A model generated the notes under the pieces. The model made no database searches. It was not told the origin of the DNA and saw nothing but the letters and a program-made list of their open reading frames with translations. A DNA stretch of 52,088 nt, taken from NCBI GenBank assembly GCA_024518585.1, contig JANIHI010000014.1:1-52088 (forward strand). Direction: 5' to 3'. The DNA comes from Methanolinea sp. GTDB lineage: Archaea; Halobacteriota; Methanomicrobia; Methanomicrobiales; Methanospirillaceae. Below, piece by piece: positions 25,125 through 32,139 of this stretch. Both the position numbers and the translations under genes were made by a program. Positions within the stretch are counted from its first letter, which is position 1. Each line of letters starts with the position of its first letter.

Positions 25125-27161
25125 TCAGCGACGGGGACGGGGGTACCCGATGGAGGAGAGGCTCTCGGCTATTTCCGAGAGGACTGCCGGGTCCTCGATC
25201 GTCGGTGGGAGGGAATAGGGCTGGCCGTCTGCGATCTTCTTCATCACGCCGCGCAGGATCTTGCCGGAACGGGTCTTTGGGAGTCGCTTGACGACGACGG
25301 CGACCTTGAAAGACGCGATCGGCCCGATGCGGTCGCGGACCATCTGGACAAGTTCGGGTATTACCTCTCCATTGTCCCTCTGTTTCCCTGCCTTGAGCAC
25401 GACGAAACCGAGGGGGATTTCACCCTTCACGTCGTCCGAGACCCCGGTGACGGCGCATTCTGCGACATCAGGGTGGGAGGAGAGGACCTCCTCCATTGCA
25501 CCCGTGGATAGCCGGTGACCTGCGGTGTTGATGATGTCATCTGTCCTGCCCATGATCCACAGATACCCGTCCCCGTCGATGAACCCGGCGTCACCGGTCA
25601 GGTAGTAGCCCGGGTATGCCGAGAAGTATGTCCGGATGCACTCCTCGTCTTTCTGCCAGAGTGTGGTGAGGCAACCGGGAGGGAGGGGGACCTTGATCAC
25701 GATATTTCCAGTTGTCCCGGGAACGACCTCCCGCCCGTGCTCGTCGAGGACATGCACGTCGTAGCCGGGCATCGCGCGCGTGCAGGACCCGGGCTTGACA
25801 GGAAGCATCGATATACCGACGGGGTTTGCCCCGATTGCCCACCCTGTCTCTGTCTGCCACCAGTGGTCGATCACCGGGATCGAGAGCCGGGTGCCCGCCC
25901 AGGCAAGGGTATCGGGGTCGCACCGCTCGCCGGCGAGGAAGAGGGTCCGGAGGGACGTGAGTGGATATTTCCGGATATACTCCCCTTCCGGGTCTTCTCT
26001 CTTGATCGCCCGCAATGCCGTAGGGGCGCAGAAGAGGACGTTGACCCCGTGTGCAGAGCACACCCGCCAGAAGGCCCCGGGATCCGGTGTCCCCACTGAC
26101 TTGCCCTCGTAAAGGATGGTCGTGCAGCCGTGTGAGAGCGGTCCATAGACAATGTACGAGTGCCCGACGACCCACCCCACGTCTGAAGCCGCCCAGAAGA
26201 TCTCCCCGGGGGAGACACCGTAGAGGTTTTTCATGCTCCAGAGTAATGCCACGAGATGCCCGCCGTTGTCCCTGACCACGCCCTTTGGTATACCCGTTGT
26301 GCCGGATGTGTAAAGGATATAGAGGGGGTCGGTTGCCCCGACAGGGACGCATTCTGCGGGGACGGCTGTGTCCATGAGACCGGTCCATTCCCTGTCCCGC
26401 CGGGAAGAAAGCTCTGCATTGCACTCAGGTCTCTGGACGATAACGCAGAAACCGATATCGATCCCTGATAGTGCAATTGCCTCGTCGATGAGGGGCTTGT
26501 AAGGGATGATACGGGTCACTTCGATCCCGCAGGATGCAATCAGGACAACTTTGGGGGCTGCATCGCGGATGCGTGACGCGAGTTCCCGGGGGGCAAAACC
26601 TCCAAAGACAACCGAGTGTATCGCTCCTATCCGTGCACACGCAAGCATGCTGATGACTGCCTCGGGGATCATCGGCATGTAGATGACGACGCGGTCACCC
26701 TTCCCGACCCCCAGGGCCAGAAGTCCACCGGCACACCGCGAGACCAGGTCCCGGAGTTCGCGGAAGGTATACTTTGTAATGGTCGCCGTCACGGGGCTGT
26801 CGTAGATCAGTGCGACCTGGTCTCCTTTCCCCCCTTCCACGTGGCGGTCAAGGGCATTGTAGCAGGTGTTGAGGACGGCCCCGGCAAACCACCGGGAGAA
26901 AGGGAGAGCGGTTTTATCGAGCACCGTGTCCCACCGGCGCCACCAGCTGACATCAGCCGCAGCATCTGCCCAGAACTGTTCCGGTTGTTCGAGGGACCGG
27001 CGATAGATCTGGTCATAGGAGTTTTCGGGAATAACAGACCCCCCATGCCATGCTATGGCAGAACATGGGAAGAGGTCTGCGCATGGTGTCAAATAAGTTT
27101 CCGTTTCGCAGGCAGGCTCGGGCTGGAGGAAGAAGGGGGGGCCTCCCATCAGAGCCATCAT
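25125..27161 (-). CDS. AMP-forming propionyl/acetyl-CoA synthetase
   Basis: About 678 residues from the ATG at 27161; further Mets at 27158 and 27149 are alternatives and family similarity begins at ENSYDQIYRRS, some 40 codons later. Motifs: YTSGTTGIPKGV (AMP-binding P-loop), GKSVGTPDPGAFWRV and DHWWQTETGW, both more like PrpE than Acs, TGDAGFIDGDGY and the catalytic Lys in RSGKILRG. It activates a short-chain acid with ATP and CoA. In Methanomicrobiales acetate is a required carbon source for many strains, so uptake of acetate or propionate is the likely role. Its start lies only 30 bp from the divergent mntP start. Confidence 0.85.
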   Translation of the reverse strand: MMALMGGPPFFLQPEPACETETYLTPCADLFPCSAIAWHGGSVIPENSYDQIYRRSLEQPEQFWADAAADVSWWRRWDTVLDKTALPFSRWFAGAVLNTCYNALDRHVEGGKGDQVALIYDSPVTATITKYTFRELRDLVSRCAGGLLALGVGKGDRVVIYMPMIPEAVISMLACARIGAIHSVVFGGFAPRELASRIRDAAPKVVLIASCGIEVTRIIPYKPLIDEAIALSGIDIGFCVIVQRPECNAELSSRRDREWTGLMDTAVPAECVPVGATDPLYILYTSGTTGIPKGVVRDNGGHLVALLWSMKNLYGVSPGEIFWAASDVGWVVGHSYIVYGPLSHGCTTILYEGKSVGTPDPGAFWRVCSAHGVNVLFCAPTALRAIKREDPEGEYIRKYPLTSLRTLFLAGERCDPDTLAWAGTRLSIPVIDHWWQTETGWAIGANPVGISMLPVKPGSCTRAMPGYDVHVLDEHGREVVPGTTGNIVIKVPLPPGCLTTLWQKDEECIRTYFSAYPGYYLTGDAGFIDGDGYLWIMGRTDDIINTAGHRLSTGAMEEVLSSHPDVAECAVTGVSDDVKGEIPLGFVVLKAGKQRDNGEVIPELVQMVRDRIGPIASFKVAVVVKRLPKTRSGKILRGVMKKIADGQPYSLPPTIEDPAVLSEIAESLSSIGYPRPRR

Positions 27162-27191
27162 ATCGGATAAAAGTACATACCTGGGGAGAGC

Positions 27192-27755
27192 ATGGAGATC
27201 CTCCTCGTCGTCCTCATCGGGATATCCCTTGCAATTGACTGTTTTGCAGTCTCGATATCTGCCGCATCCTCCTGCCCCGGGAAAAAAATCCCCCTCTCCC
27301 TGGTGCTCGGGACTTTTTTTGGGGTCTTCCAGGCGGGAATGATCCTTGCCGGTTATTTTGGGGGATCTTCCCTCGTGGGAGTGATAGGAGGGTTTGACCA
27401 CTGGGTCGCCTTTGGTATCCTCTGCCTTGTCGGCGGAAAGATGGTATACGAGGGTCTCTATGGAGAGGAGGGGGTGAGAAAAACAGATTTCTTTTCTCTT
27501 CCAACACTTGGCGTCCTCTCCCTTGCCACGAGCATGGACGCCCTTGGCGTCGGGCTTTCCCTTGCTTTCATCGCCGATGGAATTTTCCTCGTTGCCCTCG
27601 GTGCCGGTCTCATATCATTTTTATTTGCCATAAGCGGGGTTGCGCTCGGGGATCGGCTTGCCCTCCACTATGGAAAGAGGTTCGAGGTCATTGGCGGCCT
27701 GATACTGGTCGCCATCGGGATACGAATCCTGACCGGGCACCTGGCACCCGGATGA
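27192..27755 (+). CDS. mntP: Manganese efflux pump MntP family
   Basis: A 187-residue protein with six membrane segments. Both acidic marks of the family are present: AIDCFAVSIS in the first helix and TSMDALGVGLS in the fourth, the paired Asp motifs of MntP that carry manganese out of the cell. A TATA-like GATAAAAGTAC lies 20 nt before the ATG, pointing to a leaderless or nearly leaderless transcript. No metal riboswitch can be seen in the 30-bp space to the divergent gene. Confidence 0.92.
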   Translation: MEILLVVLIGISLAIDCFAVSISAASSCPGKKIPLSLVLGTFFGVFQAGMILAGYFGGSSLVGVIGGFDHWVAFGILCLVGGKMVYEGLYGEEGVRKTDFFSLPTLGVLSLATSMDALGVGLSLAFIADGIFLVALGAGLISFLFAISGVALGDRLALHYGKRFEVIGGLILVAIGIRILTGHLAPG

Positions 27756-27902
27756 TCGCCGTTTCGGGGGTGCACGGCTGACCCGATCGGGTCTTTTTTT
27801 GCATCGCGAAGTGACGGGGGAAGACTCTTCACGGGGGATCTTCACAATATTTATTTTCCCCCGTTGAGTAACCATTCTAGTAATTGAGGGGGGAATTCTC
27901 AA

Positions 27903-28271
27903 ATGACAGATATATACCACTCGATTTACCAGAAAATGAAAAAGATGGGTGTCCTTGATGTCAAGCAATATGCCGTCATCGAGAATCCCCCTTACGTCCC
28001 CCTGTGCATCGACCGTCTCTCCCCTGACACCTTCGCCCTCTCCCAGAACCCCGTCGTGGAGGGTTTGATGGTCGCTGACCCTGATATCGAGGTCCGGGTC
28101 AATTTTGGAGAGGAGACGGCAGAACCCCTGGCCTACCAGTCAGGAGAGAACCGCAAAGTCGTCTACCCCTCGGCCGGGAAAGTGAACCTGGTGGTAAAGA
28201 ACGAACTGTCAGAATTCCTTGACCGCTGGCTTACAGAACTCATTTCCCAGGGGTTCCTCCGGTACCAGTGA
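27903..28271 (+). CDS. Uncharacterised small protein
   Basis: A 122-residue soluble protein with a clear ribosome site (GGGGGG) 10 nt upstream and a TATTTATTTT element about 50 nt before. A helical start (IYHSIYQKMKKMGVL) is followed by a strand-rich middle (YAVIENPPYVPLCIDRLS, DPDIEVRVNFG) and a C-terminal helix. I do not recognise a family. Followed by a strong hairpin, then the DUF5591 gene in the same direction. Confidence 0.65.
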   Translation: MTDIYHSIYQKMKKMGVLDVKQYAVIENPPYVPLCIDRLSPDTFALSQNPVVEGLMVADPDIEVRVNFGEETAEPLAYQSGENRKVVYPSAGKVNLVVKNELSEFLDRWLTELISQGFLRYQ

Positions 28272-28324
28272 ATGCGGGACAGGACATGGGCGTCTCGGTG
28301 GAGAGGTTATTACCAATCCCAAAA

Positions 28325-28351
28325 GACCAGAAGGGGCATTTTTTTCTGGTC
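28325..28351 (+). terminator. Hairpin between two rightward genes
   Basis: GACCAGAA pairs perfectly with TTCTGGTC around an 11-nt T-rich loop, and the flanking AAA/TTT extends the stem. It lies between a 122-residue gene and the DUF5591 gene, so it may end or weaken transcription between them. Confidence 0.5.
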
Positions 28352-28389
28352 CTTTCCAAAAAGAGATAGGACAGGCAGGGAACTTTGTG

Positions 28390-28986
28390 ATGCGGCCCCT
28401 CCTTACAGAGACTCCCTTTTTCCTGCCGGAATTTGAGGAGGCATTCACCTTCATCATCAACGACTACGAGATCCGACCCCGGCATGTTGCGATTTTCATC
28501 CCTTGTGCTCTCAAAAAACCCTACAGCCAGAGTCCAAGCCACACGTTGTTCCGAGGGATCATCGATTCTGTCTTCTGTTCCGGCGAATACCACATCGTTG
28601 TCTTTGGGACATGTGGCGTTGTGCCTGCCGAACTGGAACTGATGTTTCCTTTTGCCCACTACCACTACATGCTGGGAAAGTGCAATGATCCAAGGACCCG
28701 CGAGGACTTCCTCGAGATCGAGACATTCCGACTCTCTGCATACCTGGAAAAAACGAGAGACACCTATGAGAAGAGGGTTGCCTATTCGATAGGGATCTTT
28801 AGGGAGGCGATGGTCCGGGCCTGCGAGAGGACGGGAATTTCCCTTGACCTCCTCCTTCCCCGGGCCTCAACGATAGAGACTGCACGGAACCCCGACTGTC
28901 CCTTTCCCGAGGGTTCCCTCTCCATGGACCAGTACCTGCAGGAATTCAAATCGGGGTTATGCAGCCTTAAAGGCAAAAATCCCTGA
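28390..28986 (+). CDS. DUF5591 protein related to the C-terminal part of archaeosine synthase
   Basis: A 198-residue protein from the ATG at 28390 (GGGA ribosome site about 9 nt upstream; the frame is open further 5' but without sense). PCALKKPYSQSPSHTLF and later GTCGVVPAELE followed by FPFAHYHYMLG match the DUF5591 core of ArcS, the enzyme that converts preQ0-modified tRNA towards archaeosine. The PUA and transglycosylase-like domains of full-length ArcS are absent, so this is a single-domain relative. Whether it acts in archaeosine synthesis, perhaps with another subunit, cannot be told here. Confidence 0.75.
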   Translation: MRPLLTETPFFLPEFEEAFTFIINDYEIRPRHVAIFIPCALKKPYSQSPSHTLFRGIIDSVFCSGEYHIVVFGTCGVVPAELELMFPFAHYHYMLGKCNDPRTREDFLEIETFRLSAYLEKTRDTYEKRVAYSIGIFREAMVRACERTGISLDLLLPRASTIETARNPDCPFPEGSLSMDQYLQEFKSGLCSLKGKNP

Positions 28987-29114
28987 GATTTTTTTCTATT
29001 CCGCGTGCCAGACCGCCCTGAATATTTCAAAAGGTTTAATTATTATCGCTTTCCATGTTATAGCAGGTGTATTAGTGTCCAACTAAGTCACCGACTGAAC
29101 GTTTCAATCCATGG

Positions 29115-29140
29115 CAGAAACCCTGTCCCCCGGGACAGGG
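29115..29140. repeat. Hairpin CCCTGTCCCCCGGGACAGGG
   Basis: A near-perfect inverted repeat with arms CCCTGTCCC and GGGACAGGG touching through two bases. It is preceded by GTTTCAATCC. Part of the structured region 29.0-29.85 kb; strand unknown. Confidence 0.6.
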
Positions 29141-29170
29141 CGGACGCCTCCTTGTGGAATTCTGTTCTCT

Positions 29171-29230
29171 GGAAAGTATCCTTCTGGAAAGTATCTCCCC
29201 ACGAAGTATCCTTTTGCACAGTACCTTTCT
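29171..29230. repeat. Four-unit 15-bp tandem repeat
   Basis: Units begin at 29171, 29186, 29201 and 29216, with core GGAAAGTATCCTTCT: the first two are nearly identical, the others drift at three to six positions. The period is a multiple of three, so it could encode five-residue repeats in either direction, but no bounded gene with a start and ribosome site covers it. Confidence 0.65.
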
Positions 29231-29235
29231 GCCGC

Positions 29236-29406
29236 TCGTCGTCATTTCAAGTTGGTGCGTTGTATGAACGGGTAATAGTATCTCGTGGATTGAACTGGTT
29301 AATCCAAAAAATTTCGATATTATACGAAACGAATTGTAAAACCGCCGCCGGGACGCCCTTTTAGGGGCGGCGGAACTGTCCCCGTTGGGGAGTGCGTGGG
29401 CGCCCA
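29236..29406 (-). repeat. Dispersed repeat, copy B (inverted relative to copy A)
   Basis: Its reverse complement aligns with 8961-9135 along its whole length, with the hairpin CCGCCGCC/GGCGGCGG at 29342-29373 and the shared GGATTAACCAG, CATACAAC and ACTTGAAATGACGA blocks. Substitutions are common in the spacers but the hairpin arms are unchanged. Confidence 0.75.
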
Positions 29407-29434
29407 GTCCCCCGGGCATGACTCCCGGGACAGT
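29375..29434. repeat. Nested hairpins
   Basis: ACTGTCCC at 29375-29382 pairs with GGGACAGT at 29427-29434. Inside lie GGGGAGT paired with ACTCCC and the perfect palindrome TGGGCGCCCA (29397-29406). It adjoins repeat copy B and the three-unit array. Confidence 0.55.
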
Positions 29435-29500
29435 ACCGGGAAAAATGATCCACCCAAAGGGAGAGAAACTTCCAAAAGGGAGTGCCCCGTGAGGAGTTCT

Positions 29501-29800
29501 GGAAACACTTGTTCGGCCCTGTGATACCTCTTCTCTGTCACCTGCACCTCTTTCGCCGTTTTGAAGTGCAGATTCGGGGTATCTCAGCATCATGTTCCTT
29601 GAACATACTTCTCCGGCCCCGATGATACCACGTCTTTTGCGTCCATGGCCTTTTTCGCCGTTCTGGGCCATGGTCTCATGGTATCCCGGAAGTATGTTAC
29701 CTGAACATTTGTTCGGCCCCACGGCAAATGTCTTCTTCGCCCCTGTACCGTCCTGCCGTTTTGATACAGGGACTCATTTGACCGTGGCAGGTATCCCCAG
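29501..29800. ncRNA. Three tandem structured units of about 100 nt (candidate RNA)
   Basis: Units begin near 29501, 29601 and 29703. Each has an outer stem, a TCGGCCC or CCGGCCC joint, a second stem, a pyrimidine-rich TCTTCT-type internal loop and an inner hairpin with loop CGCCGTTTTG or close to it. The stems differ in sequence but pair in each unit: second stem GATACC/GGTATC, GATACCA/TGGTATC and CCACGGCAAATG/CATTTGACCGTGG (one bulge); inner stem CTGCAC/GTGCAG, CCATGGCC/GGCCATGG and CCCTGTA/TACAGGG; outer stem in unit two AACATACTT/AAGTATGTT. Such compensatory change with fixed loops points to a functional RNA, or to DNA folding. The active strand is unknown; no family recognised. Confidence 0.6.
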
Positions 29801-29989
29801 TTAGTTCCTCACTGAGGCAATCATGAGATAGCTTTCATTGTATATATAATTTTTGAAAATACCATCCTTATATACTCCTTATAAGCGGGAGAGGAAACGC
29901 CGGCGCGCATCCCATGATGATCCCCTTTCCCATCTCCCGGGTTCTCCCGGAAAAGGGGGAATTGTCTCCCATTCTCCCCGGTTGCCCCC
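29801..29989. other. AT-rich intergenic segment
   Basis: Contains TATATATAATTTTTG (29841-29855) and TTATATACTCCTTATAAG (about 29867-29885), both TATA-like, but no gene follows on the plus strand before the oppositely directed symporter gene. They could drive a short RNA or act for the leftward structured array. Confidence 0.4.
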
Positions 29990-31495
29990 TCAAACGTTCC
30001 GTCGCAGGAAGGGGCCGGTCTCGGTCTCTTCGAGGATACGCGCCTCGGTGGGAGGGGTCAGGAGGCTCACCACGACCATTGCAGCGACCGAAAGAATGAC
30101 ACCGTACATGCTGAAATGGACCGGCAGGGGGACCACCTTGAAATAGGTGAGGCCTCCGAAGAGGCAGGATGCGGCAAGCCCGATGGCCATTGATGCCAGG
30201 GCTCCCTGGCTCGTTGCCCTCCTCCAGTAGAGACCGGCGAGGAGGGGCACGGCAAAGGTGGCGAACATGATCCCGATCCCCGCCCATATCAACCAGACGA
30301 GCATTGCCGGCGGGTCGAGTGCCATGATCACGGTCACGGCCGCTGCGACGCCGACGGCAACCCTGCTGACGAGGAGGACCTGCCTGTCAGATGCACCGGG
30401 CCGGATGATGTTTTTGTAGATATCCCAGGAGAAATAGGTCCCGATAGTGAGCATGAGGCGGTCGGTGGTGGACATCACGGCCGCGAGGACAACGACGGCA
30501 AAGATACCCCACACCGCGATGTGCGGTATTGCTGACTGGATACCATAGATGAAAACGAAGTCCCCGGCGTTCTTGACGGGGGGGAGGGTGATGAGACCTT
30601 CTTTCACGAGGACAATTCCTGCAAAACCTCCGAATTTGAGGAGGAGCATCACGAGGCCGTATATGCAGAACGCGATGAGGGGGGCCCACCGGAAGAACCG
30701 CGAGTCCCTGACCGCCAGGATGTTATTGATGACATGCGGTGCGCATGCAAGCCCGATCATGAGGAGCAGGGAGAAGGAGACGATGTAGGCAGGCGTAAAG
30801 AGGCCGCTTTCCACCCAGGGTCTGACAAAGTCCGGGTTGGATGCTGCCATCACCTCGTTGATGTGGGAAAAACCCCCGGCCTTCATGATGACGAGGGGGG
30901 CCATGACCAGCACCCCTCCAATGAGAATGAGGCCCTGGATGAGCGTCGTCCACGTGACTGCATAGAGACCCCCGATCACGGTGTAGATTGTCACGATGCA
31001 TGCCCCGAGGAGGAGCGCCAGCCAGTGGGGAAGGGAGAATATCCACATGAGGACGATACTGACGGCTGTATATTGACCGGCCAGGTAGATCATGGACACT
31101 ACGATCCCTGATAGGGCCGAGAGTGACCGGAGAGCACGCGGGCTGTTGTACCGGTGCACGAGGTAGTCCTGCACAGTGAGGTATTTCCATTTCCGGGCCA
31201 GGCCATGGATTTTAACGCCAAAGAACACGATGCAGAACGCGATCGAGAGGGGGACAAAAATCTGCTCCCAGATAGTCGGCCACCCGAAGGTATACCCAAG
31301 GCCGGAAACACCCAGGAGGGACATCCCGCTGCAGACGGACCCGATCATGAGCATGGTGAAGAGCCAGAACCCAAGGGAGCGGCCCGCCAGGACGTAGTCG
31401 TTCATATCATGGACCTTTCGCGAGGCCCAGACCCCGATTCCAACCAGGATAACGAAATACAGGGAGACGATGGCCAGGTCAAGGGGGTCTATCAT
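29990..31495 (-). CDS. Sodium/solute symporter (SSS family)
   Basis: A 501-residue protein with about 13 membrane segments, standard for the SSS family. Start at ATG 31495, which overlaps the stop of a tiny upstream gene as ATGA; the frame is open further upstream but not coding. Features: NDYVLAGRSLGFW early, and AVVVLAAVMSTTDRLMLTIGTYFSWDI in two parts, the helix 8 sodium-site region with Ser/Thr residues. Substrates in this family range over acetate, propionate, proline, pantothenate and others; with a short-chain acyl-CoA synthetase 2.6 kb away, a carboxylate is worth considering. A divergent promoter region separates it from the ATP synthase operon. Confidence 0.9.
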   Translation of the reverse strand: MIDPLDLAIVSLYFVILVGIGVWASRKVHDMNDYVLAGRSLGFWLFTMLMIGSVCSGMSLLGVSGLGYTFGWPTIWEQIFVPLSIAFCIVFFGVKIHGLARKWKYLTVQDYLVHRYNSPRALRSLSALSGIVVSMIYLAGQYTAVSIVLMWIFSLPHWLALLLGACIVTIYTVIGGLYAVTWTTLIQGLILIGGVLVMAPLVIMKAGGFSHINEVMAASNPDFVRPWVESGLFTPAYIVSFSLLLMIGLACAPHVINNILAVRDSRFFRWAPLIAFCIYGLVMLLLKFGGFAGIVLVKEGLITLPPVKNAGDFVFIYGIQSAIPHIAVWGIFAVVVLAAVMSTTDRLMLTIGTYFSWDIYKNIIRPGASDRQVLLVSRVAVGVAAAVTVIMALDPPAMLVWLIWAGIGIMFATFAVPLLAGLYWRRATSQGALASMAIGLAASCLFGGLTYFKVVPLPVHFSMYGVILSVAAMVVVSLLTPPTEARILEETETGPFLRRNV

Positions 31496-31599
31496 TCGCC
31501 CATCCTCCCGTACAGGTATCCCCAGAGGAATAACAGGACTATTACCAGGGCAAATGTACTTGCGACAACAATAAGAGTCAATGTGAACTGGTCGTCCAT
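31492..31599 (-). CDS. Small accessory membrane protein of the symporter
   Basis: A 35-residue peptide starting MDDQFTLT, with one membrane helix (LIVVASTFALVIVLLFLWGY) and a short basic tail. It ends in the ATGA shared with the symporter start, so the two are translationally coupled, as in the known pairs where an SSS transporter is preceded by a tiny single-helix protein. Too short for routine gene calls. Its role is likely assembly or stability of the symporter (inference from the pairing). Confidence 0.75.
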   Translation of the reverse strand: MDDQFTLTLIVVASTFALVIVLLFLWGYLYGRMGE

Positions 31600-31779
31600 T
31601 GTTCGATCCCTGATACGTGGACGGGGAAAAGAGATAATGGATTCGAAACGCAGCAGGGGTCCCCTGTTCGGGAAAATGGATTCTCCTGCTGCACCAGGTT
31701 AACCCCCTGTCCGATTCCACAAGGCTAATTACAGGGGATCCTCTATCCCTTATCAGGAAAGGGAAGGTTTCCATCCACC

Positions 31780-32139
31780 ATGGCCATCGAAGAGATCGCG
31801 CTGCTGAAAGAGGCAGAGAAAAGAGCTCTTGACACCATCGCACAGGCAGAGAGGGAGGCAGGGGAAATCCTTTCCCGTGCCGAAGAGGAAGCCAATCGCC
31901 TGGTGGCACAGGCCGTGGCTGAAGCGGGAGCGATCCGCGACAGGGAAAGGGAGCGGGAGGTTGCGAAGGCACGAGAAGAAGGGGAAGCGATCATCAGTTC
32001 CGCTCAAAGGGAGGCAGACAGGTTACGGGAGAGGGCACTGGAGCAGAAAGGCCAGGCTGTCCTGACCATCCTCAATATCGTTTCCGGAGGCAAGTATGTT
32101 TTACCCCGCCAGGATGCAGAAGGTCACGATCGGCCTTGA
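31780..32139 (+). CDS. ahaH: A-type ATP synthase subunit H, operon 1
   Basis: A 119-residue, nearly all-helical protein with long coiled coil (Ala/Glu/Arg heptads). In A-type ATPases H pairs with E to form the peripheral stalks that hold A3B3 against the membrane part. It is the first gene of operon 1 and overlaps the I gene by 44 nt, an unusually long overlap; its last 15 residues are therefore read from I-gene DNA in another frame. The real H domain probably ends before that. Confidence 0.82.
   Translation: MAIEEIALLKEAEKRALDTIAQAEREAGEILSRAEEEANRLVAQAVAEAGAIRDREREREVAKAREEGEAIISSAQREADRLRERALEQKGQAVLTILNIVSGGKYVLPRQDAEGHDRP

Noticed and set aside
29097-29112. CRISPR-like GTTTCAATCC near the structured region, and TTCAATCCTTGAAA near base 10
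   Set aside because: Single occurrences, with no repeat-spacer periodicity on either side and no cas genes.
29072-29722. Minus-strand open frame of about 216 codons across the structured region
   Set aside because: It runs through hairpins, the 15-bp repeat and two of the three structured units with no family likeness; the fold conservation explains the region better.
31496-31972. Upstream extension of the symporter frame
   Set aside because: It crosses the small accessory gene and the divergent promoter and overlaps the ATP synthase H gene; composition is not membrane-like.
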